Below, one piece after another: positions 36,801-47,189 of a stretch of 64,000 bases of DNA. The DNA is from Vesta saturnalis. Lineage: Eukaryota; Arthropoda; Insecta; Coleoptera; Lampyridae. Below the pieces are notes generated by a model. It did not search any database and was not told the origin of the DNA. It worked only from the letters and a program-made list of their open reading frames with translations. The number at the start of each line of letters is the position of its first letter. Position 1 is the stretch's first letter. The stretch spans positions 1,449,001 through 1,513,000 of the forward strand of contig JARFJB010002198.1 in the NCBI GenBank assembly GCA_036346205.1. Direction: 5' to 3'. The translations under genes and the position numbers were made by a program.

Positions 36801-37679
36801 TGTTACGTTAGTCTGGAAAGATCGGAAACAGGGCGTGTGTTAGGCACTGTGTTAAGTGTTTAATCGTGGGTGATTCGGTGCATGGCGGTGTTTTTGTGTC
36901 TGTGGTGTCTTCGGAATCGGTTTCTTCGAATGATGGATTGCGTTCTGAATTATCATCTTCGACAGGAAACTGGGACGTTTTCGTCGTTTCTGGCATTGAA
37001 GGGAGTGCCACAGCTGTTACACTTTAGCTTCAGGGACTTGTTTTATAGAAACTAGAACGTTCGGCGGAAGAATGCTTTGAAATTGGAATGATAGGATTTG
37101 GAAGTGGAGGAAATTTGGGACATGTATACTCTGTTCCATTTTATTTTGTAAAGAGTATGACCGTCAAAAGAACAAAAAGTTACTGCAGTAACTTGACTGT
37201 AGGTTGAAGTGAAATTAATTCAGCGAGTTGTCTATTTAAAAAAAATAAATTTTAGCTTTCAGAGCTCTTAACATCTATTACCTGCATAAAACCTAAATTG
37301 TACATTATTTGCATTAGTCATCAATGATGACATGGTATCTTATGTAATACGAGATATTTTGTTAACCAAATCTACGTAAAAACTAATAAGAATGTGTTTT
37401 TCACTTTTCCAAAATAATAAACCGAACAGAAAACATTTTCTGCTTCGTTCTTTTCTTGACTTTTACGTGCACATGAAGGTAAATAACCATAAATATACCC
37501 ATTTAAGTCGTAACTAAGTGGAATCGCCCACAAAACTGGTGCTTTCGTATCCACAGACAAGACCTGGCGAAAACCAAATATTTAAATATATTTTTGCTAA
37601 AATTTTGATGCCAAACAGTGGAATCTTATTCCAACTGCATTATGTCACCAGAATAATTCGAATCGCTTTCTGAATCTGA

Positions 37680-38270
37680 ATAAGATTCTCCTAGTACTAT
37701 GATAACAATATGATATTTTTAATCGAAAGTTTTCCCGTATGTTTCCTCCCAATCATTTGAAGTAATTTCAGTGTGCGAACAAGAATTTTGCCACATTGTA
37801 GGAGAACATTTGGATAAAGCCTCAAGCCATAATTTTTGAACCCTCTTTCGAAAGAGGTTCAGAACTTTGCTTAATTGCAAAAGCCCAGTGCTATTTCAAT
37901 AGGGTTATATTTACAATGGTAAGGAGGCAATCTTAAAGCTTTATATCCATGCTTAATTAAAAGAATGTCAACTGCATAGTATTCCCTCTGTACCTAAAAG
38001 GTTGAATTTTGTTCCACAGTTGCGTTTTTGTAATTTTTCCCTCAATTTCGATTCCCTGCGTAAGCAACCTTTGCTGCAGCTGATCTTGCTTACTAGAAAA
38101 TGAGGGTAGCTTGTGTGACTGTGCCGAAACATACGATGCATTATCCATAAACACCACACAATTTCCGAGTAATTTGGACAGCGGAAGAATCAGCTGTTTA
38201 ATCATCCAGTTTTAAAACCGGTCCCCATTAATAGCTTCTTCTCAACAAATTATTTATTCAGTATGAGACT
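37680..38270 (-). pseudogene. Tc1/IS630-like transposase C-terminal relic
   Basis: Minus strand: NWMIKQLILPLSKLLGNCVVFMDNASY (split here only for description; about 38213-38135) holds the second catalytic Asp in FMDNASY. It is followed by KLPSFSSKQDQLQQ and KTQLWNKIQPF. After a frameshift, LPPYHCKYNPIEIALGF (about 37920-37870) carries the catalytic Glu. This is a DDE_3-type transposase fragment. Stops interrupt the frame, and the N-terminus and TIRs were not found. Confidence 0.7.
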
Positions 38271-39074
38271 TGATCATCATATACGTTACTTCAGCGCGGC
38301 ACGATTACTGTTGACAGGACGGCATCAGTTTGACTAATTGTCTAATGCAAAATAAAATGGAACAGAGTATAAGAATGCAATTGCTCGAATTGATACGAAG
38401 TAATTAAGAAAAGTTAATTGGGATTTTTGGAATACGGATTTGGATTGTTGATAATTTTTTTCGCTTAGTATTCTAATGAACTCTTTACCATACTACCTTC
38501 TACTGTTTACGGTTTAGTAGTGGTTGCTATTAACGCACCGTTTTTAAGTTAGTAGCATGGTAGCAATGATAGTAAACCAAAGTACGTTAACAATTTTCAA
38601 TCAAATGTCATTGCTTTTCACTAAACACATGAGAATCAACTTAATTATTTTAGCTGCTATAGTTTTTTACACCTTGGTGGAACGTTATATTCAGGTTTCA
38701 AATATTTGAACTGTTTATGATAGTTTACCCACTTTTACATTACTACAACTACGTATCTCAAAATTCCCTAGATGTTACTCTAAATTTCGAACTCCTTTTT
38801 TTAAACTAGAAGTTAAAAAATAGCATAAAAAACTTGATTTAAAAACTTGAATTCGTGGCTTATGAAACATGTATTTTAATATACTATTATAAAGACAAAG
38901 CACGTTTTTCTCTCAAATTCAAGTTACCGTGTAAAGCGCGGGCGCGTTTAAATTTCCTATACGCAAATAAGAATAATTTATGAAATATTTTTAAATCATT
39001 ATTTACAGACACTACAAATATAAAACTTCTCACTAAAAGGAATTTAAATACATTTATATTATACAATGTAATGT
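38271..39074. other. No gene recognised
   Basis: AT-rich. A minus-strand frame at 38887-39081 may trail the adjacent Penelope-like fragment, but it has no clear motif. Confidence 0.35.
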
Positions 39075-39365
39075 TGAACATCTAATATTGTAATAATTAG
39101 GAGTGATTCTATTTAATAGTAGTCCATTTATATGTTTGATTTGTCTGTGTATTTATATTTGTAACATCTAATGTGTTCTTTGTATCTAATACCAAAGTTC
39201 CTAAGTGTAATAGTAATGTAAGCAGAACTACAGAATGTGCAGTTCAATTTATAAATTCCGGACCTTAAAATGGCATTAAGTGAATCTGTGGCATTAAATA
39301 AACGTTTAGGGACATTGGTATTGGTTTTGAAATTTACTTTGTACTTCTTTTGTAATAGGTGAGCT
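39075..39365 (-). mobile_element. Penelope-like element fragment, GIY-YIG end
   Basis: Minus strand: FKTNTNVPKRLFNATDSLN and then SGIYKLNCTFCSSAYITIT (about 39255-39195), followed by RNFGIRYKEHI. This is the start of a GIY-YIG endonuclease as found at the C-terminus of Penelope-like proteins. The second half of the YIG motif is eroded. The same block is at 50430-50690 on the plus strand. Confidence 0.65.
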
Positions 39366-39400
39366 ACTTTTTTTTATATTTTTCCAATATATAAAATTGA

Positions 39401-39605
39401 TGTGTATTTATTTCCTGTCGGTTCTTTGTTAACTGGCTACATGTTTTTGATAGAATTTTGTACTCTTGATTTTTAACTAAAGTATCGATTATATTTGAAA
39501 TGTAATCTTTCCAATATAATCGATACTTTAGTTAAAAATCAAGAGTACAAAATTCTATCAAAAGCATGTAGCCAGTTAACACAGAACCGACAGTAAATAA
39601 ATACA
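39401..39605. repeat. Near-perfect hairpin, about 94-bp arms, 18-bp spacer
   Basis: Left arm 39401-about 39494 and right arm about 39513-39605 are reverse complements with very few mismatches. Shared blocks are AACTGGCTACATG, GATAGAATTTTGTACTCTTG and AACTAAAGTATCGATTATA. The right arm (AAAAATCAAGAGTACAAAA) resembles the pre-GIY-YIG sequence of the Penelope fragment at 50370, so the hairpin is an inverted Penelope end. Confidence 0.9.
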
Positions 39606-41465
39606 TATCAGTTTTATTCTTGGGCAATTTGACTTATAATTGATATTTCTTTAATGATCATAGTCCAATTATTTTAATTATGAGTCATAATTAAATTGTG
39701 CCGCCATTCTGTTCTTAATTATGAATCATAATTGAATTGAGCGGACATTTTGTATTTAATTGTGACGTCCATAGATCAAAGAAATCAATTAATCAACTAA
39801 TCAATTCAATCAAATCAATAAACCAAATTAATCTATCAATCAAATTAATTTAACGGATGCCGTTTTTATTTTTCTTGCAGCATCTCAATTTTGATTTTGG
39901 CTACCATCTTTGTTTTGTCTGGTAAGATCGCAGCCAAATTAATTATGAGCCACAAATAAAAGCAGTGGACCAAACAACAAAATCAATCAACCCAATCAAT
40001 TAATTAATCAAATCAATCTTAAGCTTAGGTAACGATTCTCCCACTGTATATACCTAAGCGACCGCTTACTTCGTAGATAAGGCTAACCAACCCTCAGAGT
40101 TGGCGTGGGAAAACAGTCTATCATCCGAAAATCAATCTTAATCAATCAAATCAATCAATCAAGCCGAAACTTGTCCTCAGGTCTTCGCACCATGTCGGGT
40201 CTTCGCCACCTTGCCAGGAAATTTGAAATAGTATTCGAATAAGTGGCTGACATATCATCTCATAAGGCAGCTATAGGCCTCCGGAACTTGTTCTTAGGTC
40301 TTCGCCCCTTGTCATGCCACCCTTATTGTTTGTAATGTCATCTACTGCAGTATTTTTTCTGTAATAGAGTTTGATCCAAATCAAACTCATTCAGATCAGT
40401 CTCAAGCAAATCAATAAATAAAATCAGCTAATCAAGTCAATTAACCAAATCAATCGATCAAATCAATCAAAACAATCTCAATCAAATACATAAACAGATT
40501 TTTAAATGTTTTAATTCTAAATCATAAAGTAATGTAGAAATAAATTCAAGATGAAGTACTTAATGGCTTTCCCCAATCATTAATATATTTTTGCTTTTAT
40601 ACATTTTGTTGAAGGAAAGACCAAACAAAAATAAATCTTTATTACCTATATTATTTGCACAGCTTACCTGTTTCTTTTTTTTCAAAACCTACTCCCTTAA
40701 AAAAACTTCTTCATCGTTACCAAACCTTTACAATAAATTAATCTAGTATTATCTAATCAACATATATTGTAATTATTTTCTAGATTTGCCCAGTTATGTA
40801 ACCACAATAATAACATCCTTTCACTATTAAATACCTCTGATGTGCTTGGAAAAACCCACTAATTAGCTAATTATATAATGGACAAGCAAACCTTAAAAAT
40901 ACAATTATGATTTTTACGTTCTTTTTACAAACACTTGATGAAAGTTTCTTTGATTGTTACAGCTTGTAAAAACTAACTTTCATTTAAAAATACTGGCTTG
41001 ATTTCAGTTACAGCTTGCAAAAACTAACTTCCATTTCAAAAATACCGGTTCGGTTTAACTACGTCGTAGAAATGTTGGCAGACGTTTTTGAAATACCGTC
41101 CTTTTTTACCTAGATTTATAGACAAGTTTGAACACACTAAGTCGTTATTGAAAATGCCTGGGAGCAAATAAACATGTTGACCTTCCAATTTTGATAATAC
41201 ACCTTATCTCTTATATAACCTTTGCGTTAAGAATTACTTGGATTTACAAACAAGCTTGAACACACCTGTACAGCAGACAATACAGTTTTGAATTTCTAAA
41301 AATTATTCTACCTACATCGTTGCTTCCAATACTTTTAAATTATTGTGAACTAAAAAGCTTAAACAGTTTTAATCGCAAAGAATGTTAATAGCCTAATTGT
41401 AGTTCAAGGCCCTTTCACCTTTGTAGTACTTATCTAATTAAACATCTTTTATTTTAGGTAATATC
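39606..41465. repeat. AATC/AATCA-rich low-complexity region with short repeated blocks
   Basis: Runs of AATCAATCAA-type sequence recur at about 39780-39860, 39960-40020, 40130-40165 and 40390-40500. An AGGTCTTCGC block occurs twice (about 40180-40190 and 40300). The rest (40500-41465) is AT-rich with a locally duplicated TTACAGCTTG(T/C)AAAAACTAACTT (40960 and 41010). No gene was recognised. Confidence 0.55.
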
Positions 41466-41470
41466 ACGCG

Positions 41471-41536
<66 letters not shown>
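41466..41536. repeat. (CA)n microsatellite with CG-bearing edge
   Basis: About 55 bp of pure CA dinucleotides preceded by CACGCGCACGCGCG. Confidence 0.97.
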
Positions 41537-41538
<2 letters not shown>

Positions 41539-41679
41539 TAAAATAATTGGGCTTTGACATACCCCTATTCCCCCCCCCCGCCGGTCACGTAACTACTAAC
41601 ACTCCTGCCTCCAAAGTCACGTGACTCATTGTATGCGCGCGCATCACCAATTAGGGTGACTGCGGTTACCCACCTCCAG

Positions 41680-42217
41680 CAATTTATCAAATTAGCAATT
41701 TGAAATTTGGCATAATTATTGTGATCATTTCTAAGGCGAATTTCGCATTCTATTGCTAATATATCTTTAATATTGTTAGTGAATATAGGAAAAGGAGAAA
41801 ACTTAAAACATTTGTTAAGAAATTCCAATTCTTTTTTATTAAATTGAACAGGTTTAAGAATCTTGTATGAAACTTGTGGAATTGTTCCGATTTATGTTTC
41901 TTCTGTGTTGAAGGTGTTTTTTCTGACCAATTTTGAGAAAAAAATAAAACTTTAAAACTTATCGAGAAACAACACCGTCAACATAGAACAAAAATAAATC
42001 AGAATAATTTCTATAACTTTCACACAAGATTCGTAAACATGTAAAACGTTCAATTTAATAACAAAGATTACAATTCCTTAATAAATGTTTTAAATTTTGC
42101 CCTTTTCCTATATTCACTAACAAAATTAAAGATATTTTAGCTGTAGAATGCGAAACGCAGCTTAAAAATGGTCACAAAAATTACGCCAAATTTCAAATTA
42201 CTAATTTGTTTAAAGAG
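41680..42217. repeat. Inverted duplication of Penelope 5' coding sequence
   Basis: Left arm (about 41680-41935) and right arm (about 41965-42217) are inverted copies. Both encode the same peptide region (NKCFKFSPFPIFTN and DILAIECEIRL on the minus strand, the equivalent on the plus strand). They differ at many positions, so the duplication is not recent. Such inverted pieces are typical of Penelope-like insertions. Confidence 0.78.
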
Positions 42218-42702
42218 TTTTCGTTGAAAATGGCCCAAACTTACAACAACAAATCTTACAGTTATGTTTAGTTATTATTTCAAAAAATAGTTATATGCAG
42301 AAAGTTAATAATATAATATTATTAGAAATTTTAAATAGAGATCGTACAACAAAATTTCAAAAATATGAGAGACAAAGTTTACAAAACTGCAATATCTGCT
42401 TTACAGATTTATAGAAACAACAAATTTCATACAAGGACCAAAACTATCTCGTCTCATAAAAATCAAAAAACCAAATATGCCCTTTAGACCATCAGTTTCT
42501 TACATCAAGCATCTAATCATATTTTAGCAGGTAAACTAAACCACATAATAACGTACACTTTAGTGTGTATTCTAAAATACCACTTCAAGAATGTGTGAGT
42601 TTACTAAATAATGTTTTATTTAATAATAACGTTAAATTAGTTACAAGAATGGAGCTAATTCACTTAGATGATCTCTGTGTTAATCAAAATTATTTCACAT
42701 TT
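42060..42702 (+). mobile_element. Penelope-like element, part before the inserted transposon
   Basis: Plus-strand Penelope-type protein remnant: FPIFTNKIKDILAVEC, KNYAKFQITNLFKEFSLKMAQ (about 42100-42240), a decayed middle, then LLNNVLFNNNVKLVTRME and LCVNQNYFTF (42600-42702). The RT reading frame stops exactly at the transposon boundary and resumes at 45959 with NNKIYLQK. Confidence 0.72.
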
Positions 42703-42732
42703 GAAGGGGTGAGTGGATGAAGGGGTTATGTC
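42703..42732 (+). repeat. Left TIR of the DUF7869-like transposon
   Basis: Contains GAAGGGG twice, separated by TGAGTGGAT, then TTATGT. It pairs with 45925-45954. Confidence 0.9.
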
Positions 42733-43242
42733 ACATAAAGTAACTTTTGAGAAAATCGACTTGAAAGTGTTAACCTTGTAACTTTATAGGTATACATATT
42801 TATAGCCTAATATATTTTAATTCTTATTCCTATGGGTAAAGTATGTTAACCTTGGTATGTTTCAATAATTTTTTAGGTTTTGTTAATAAAAGAAAAGTTT
42901 TTTTGTGAACATAGCCCCTTCTTTCATTCATTTTTTTTATTGATTCAGTATGTTCATAGTGGAAGAAGGGTATTCAAAAGTAAAATATCAAAGACAAAAA
43001 ATGAATACAAATTATTTTTATTTAATTTCATAAACTAGACTACAGAAAAGTAACATTGAACAACTAAACTATAATTCTATCAATATTCAACCTTTTATAC
43101 ACCTGTAGGAAGTTCAACTTTGTTTCATTATAACCTCTTATTTTTTAAGGGTGATTTTCAGCTGCTGCCGTGCTCTGTTATAATATTTCTGTAAAACCAC
43201 TGGTGCTCATCAGGGACAAATTGTAGCTGCTGTTTCAAGTGC

Positions 43243-45612
43243 TCAATTTTTCCTCGAAACCTCGTTTTTCCGATTCGGGTTCCTTACAATAACTACTGCA
43301 TTGTCAAGCTGGGGTGTTACATTACGAATTTTCATAATATTGACTTCTTTAAATGGACTACAGTAATCGTAATACTCCTTGTATAGACACGATCCATAGT
43401 TTTCCACTCGAACCCACTTGATACCGTCTCTGAATCTAACTTTTCCATTAAGAAGATCTTTCTTTCTATTGTATAACTTCATATCTTTTCCAAGTTTTCT
43501 GTGACTCTAAAGCGATATGACATATCAATGACTAAATTTTTCCTACCAGATTTTGTTATAATATGTCTGTATTGTTCTGGGGTAAAGAGAACTTCGTGGT
43601 TTCTAAGATTCTTTTCAATCCTCCCGAAATCACGATCTGAGTCGAGATACGTGTGTCCAACTTCTGGGTATTTGTGATCAATCACTTTAAATATATTCTT
43701 GTGTACAAGGTACTGGTATAAACAAATTAATAAAAAATTTTTATTCTGGCCACCGCAAGAATCAGACCAGATGATTAAATGATCTTTGGACCGAAATATT
43801 TCATCTGTTTCCACCGCTGTCAATAATGAACAAAATATGTCTGTACTTCCTTTGGAACCTTGATTTTCTGTCCATGTACAAAAGATTGATTTACTCACAC
43901 CTTTAGCTTCAATGTGAATTCCAAAATTGTAGAACGATAGCTGCCTGAGGTAGAATGCCTTTGAGGTCGTAAGCCTAGGTAAAGGCATGATTTGCTGGAG
44001 GTCAATGGTAATGTAAACCACATTATCTGATGACTGGGCTAACTCTCGGTCAATTTTCATTGATTCGAAAGCTGTGTGATAGTTTGCAGTATGTTCGTCA
44101 TTGGATTTACCATCATCACATGTGCTGCACATGTCGCTTCTGGGTTTAGAGAAAGACAGGTTCAATTCATTTACAAATATGCTGCGTTAAGAGCAGAGTT
44201 TGATGCGGCAAATTTCAGCTCAAGATATAGTTCGTAAATTTTGCTCAATGATAACAAATGGGAAAGGTACTTTTTATTTATGTTGGAAGTCCTCGAATAA
44301 TGAGAAACTGGAAGCTCGAAATGTGTTTCAGTACATAATCTTTTATCTCATCTTTTATTTTATGTGACCTGTTCGAATTATCACCTCTTTTATCAGGACT
44401 AGGTGCTGCTGAACCCCCTTAATTTTTGTTGAATTACCTCAATTTTCTTTTTACTAATTTGGTACAACGACATAAGTGCTCTTTTGCAAACCAATGTTTG
44501 TTTCTTCTCAAACGTCAAAAGTATTGATATGTTGCAGTTTTATGTTTAATTGCACCTTTCTTTTTTCGCACTGGGAAGTCCCCTGATACTGTTAAACAAA
44601 AGAGCATTTTTCCGTTTATGTCCAGTCTATAAAATGAACACATAATGTTCTGTCGTTGCTCTATAGCAAATTTGTCCGAGCATTTCAACCGACATTTATC
44701 TGGACACAAATTTCCCATGGCAACCGATTTCGCAGCAATATCTGCACCTTTGTAGGATTTATACTTTTGTCCCTTTTCTCTAGAAATGGCAGCTTTACGC
44801 TTTACCCATTGCTCTATATTTATTTTCCTCTTTCTGGAAGTTTTTGGTTTGGGTGAAAATGTTTCCTTTTTCCTAGGGTCGGAGCTACTGCTTGATCATT
44901 TATCTCTTCTGTTTTCTCATAGTGATGAACAACTGTGTCAGTTTTGAGCAAACTTTTAGGAACAATGGCTTCTTCAGTTACTTCATTACTTCTTTCTGAT
45001 TCACTACTTGAGTCATCAGGTATATACTCTTCACTAGACCCATCAAAGGGTTCGATGCTATCAGAGTCGCTTAAGCCTGGACCAAAATCTGGAAAAAGAA
45101 GGTATGTCATGGTTAATCGTAGACCCTTCATATGGCTGTACGTCTATAACTATCGCCTTATAGTCTCACACACCGCGCACGCACGCACGCACACCGCACA
45201 CACACGCTCGCGCGCACGAATGGGAACTTTAGTAAACATTTCATTTTAGGTACTACATTGGTAAACTTCTACATTTTTAAAAAGAAAATAATTTCATAAC
45301 GACTAAAAATGGCGAAAGCGACGTTCACGAGAGTGAAATTTTTGATAAAATGTGTAGACAAGATAATGTAACTTAAAAATTTTATGCACAATGTTATTAC
45401 AGTAATCATATGTCTATCATTAATCATAATGAACAATACGTACCTTCATTATAGTTGTTTTCATAAATATGCAGATTTGAAGTTGTTGGTTCATTAATAT
45501 TTTGTAGGTTATAAACATCATAACTATCACTATTTCTTGATTTATCTCCATCTATATTATTGCTAGTTGACTCTAAAGCCAAACGTAATAATCTCTTACT
45601 CCTAGAGTGCAT
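43243..45612 (-). pseudogene. DUF7869-like putative transposase, spliced, frameshifted
   Basis: Exon 1 runs from ATG 45612 (MHSRSKRLLRLALE; an in-frame ATG at 45654 is possible) to 45444. The intron 45443-45089 (GTACGT...TTCCAG, 355 bp, phase 1) joins YNEG to DFGPGLSDSDSIE. An acidic stretch, RKRKINIEQWVKRKA (basic, about 44835), and PDKCRLKC (about 44700) follow. The core frame 44165-43479 has MCSTC, TIDLQQ with Asp (44003), WSDSCGGQNKN with Asp (43763), and DSDRDFGRIEKN with Asp/Glu (about 43630-43615). These acidic blocks could be a DDE/D-type catalytic set. Frameshifts lie near 44895, 44515, between 44430 and 44300, and at 43483, after which the C-terminus continues to 43243. DUF7869 proteins are common and uncharacterised in insects; a transposase role here is inferred from the TIR context. 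Confidence 0.72.
45150..45222. repeat. CA/CGCA microsatellite in the transposon intron
   Basis: Short CACACCGCGCACGCACGC-type runs lie inside the 355-bp intron of the DUF7869-like gene. Confidence 0.8.
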
Positions 45613-45924
45613 TTTAGTAAGGTAAACACAATAATTAACAAAATAAAAGGCCAATAATAATACACGTGTTTACTTCACACTGACGTTTTATTGTGTGGAT
45701 GAAGGGGTTATGTTACTGCTTTCATGGCTTTATGAATGGAAGAGGGGTCATGTGTCACTTAACTCCTTCATCCATCAGATTTTGTTCTTTTAAATGAACA
45801 TACCCCCTTCATCCTCTAGGTTTCTTCCTTGTTAGAATGAATTTCACAATCATGAAGGTGCTACAGAAGAATTCCACACATAACCCCTTCATCCATTGTA
45901 ATAACTCCAAAAAAATCAAAACGT

Positions 45925-45954
45925 TACATAGCCCCTTCATCCACTCACCCCTTC
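45925..45954 (-). repeat. Right TIR of the DUF7869-like transposon
   Basis: Reads ACATAGCCCCTTCATCCACT then CACCCCTTC on the plus strand, the complement of the left TIR with one transition. Confidence 0.9.
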
Positions 45955-46470
45955 ATTTAATAATAAGATTTATCTACAAAAAATGGTTTACTTATGGGTA
46001 GTCCAATTTCGCCACTTTGACCTAATACCTTTACGGATAATTTAGAAGATTAAAAATGATCAGATTATATTTTGGTTTTGTGATATTGATATTTTAGCAT
46101 GTTTTAACAGTTCATCAGATTTCATTGATGAGTTTTTAATTAATATTAACAATTTACTTCCTAGAATAAAATTTATGCTAGAGACAGAACAAAATAGAGC
46201 CATTAATTTTCTAGATTTGAACATAAAAGTTAATACACAGAACAAGTTTGAGTTCTCCATATTCAGAAAACCTAAACATACAGACAATTCCAAACGATTC
46301 ATGTTACCATAAAACACATAAGTTAGCTGTATAGAGATCATTAATACATAGAGCGATGTCATTACTATTCAACTATACAAGTTTTAATAAAGAAATATCA
46401 ATTATAAAACAAATTGCACAAGCAAGTGGTTACATTTTAAATATAATCGAGACTTTAGTTAGTGTTTCTT
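45955..46470 (+). mobile_element. Penelope-like element, part after the inserted transposon
   Basis: Continues the Penelope RT. NNKIYLQKMVYLWVV corresponds to the usual LPMGSP block. The catalytic YVDD block is decayed to CDIDILACF (about 46080-46105). INNLLPRIKFMLETEQNRA, INFLDLNIKV and FSIFRKPKHTDNSKRF (about 46145-46305) follow, then frameshifted remnants up to about 46470. Inactive. Confidence 0.78.
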
Positions 46471-47189
46471 TATACTTCAATAGCTCAAATTGCAAATATA
46501 AAGACTATACAGGGCAGATCCGTATTAAGCGGTAAGTTTTTGAACATTTTTTTCTGTTTATTTCAAATTTGAAGGTTGATTAAATTTTTATTTTTGGTAC
46601 TATATATGATTCTAAGTTTATTTATAACAGTGTGTTGCATATTGTCTTATACAATATTTTTCCTTGATTGCAAATTCAAAATTTATGCTAATTGTTACCT
46701 CTGTTACTCTGTTTGATCTTAATTTTAACTAACTAATCCTAAAAGTAAACAATTAATGTCGGGAGAGCTAACAGGGCCATTATCGTTATCTATTGTTACC
46801 CTTCAACTGAATAAAAAAAAAAGAAACTTAGGGGATGGAAACGTTTAAGTTGTCACAATTCGCGACAATCATAAAACAGATTTGATAAATAAATATTAAA
46901 TTAAATAACAAAGAAATAATTATAACTCGGAAAGCCAAATTAAAAATAATTAAATCATTTGGTCGCAAGTAACAACATCCGGTGACAAGCGCGAGAGCCA
47001 GGAATCGCGTAGGGAGCAATCTGGTTGAAACGTGATGTGATTAAAGGGTATGTAAGTGAAAAATGTATATGTATATACGTACATTTAGATATCCGTACAG
47101 TAAATGTACACTCTATTATTTAATCTTTCTTGCCTCTGTCTATATTTCTATTTGTGACTTCCTTGCGTATCGAGGCAGTAGACAAGTAA
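46471..47189. other. No gene recognised
   Basis: AT-rich until about 47100. From about 47150, base composition becomes more balanced, probably the leader of the adjacent LINE. Confidence 0.35.

Larger units (their letters stand above)
42703..45954 (-). mobile_element. Complete TIR DNA transposon carrying a DUF7869-like gene
   Basis: Ends are inverted copies: GAAGGGGTGAGTGGATGAAG at 42703 and its complement ending at 45954, about 28-30 bp with one or two mismatches. ATTT flanks both ends (42699-42702 and 45955-45958). Deleting the element and one ATTT restores a continuous Penelope reading frame (YFTF-NNKIYL), which fixes the boundaries independently. Inside is one spliced minus-strand gene, now frameshifted. 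Variants of the TGGATGAAGGGGTTATGT motif are repeated in the outer 250 bp at both ends. I cannot place it in a named superfamily. Confidence 0.9.
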
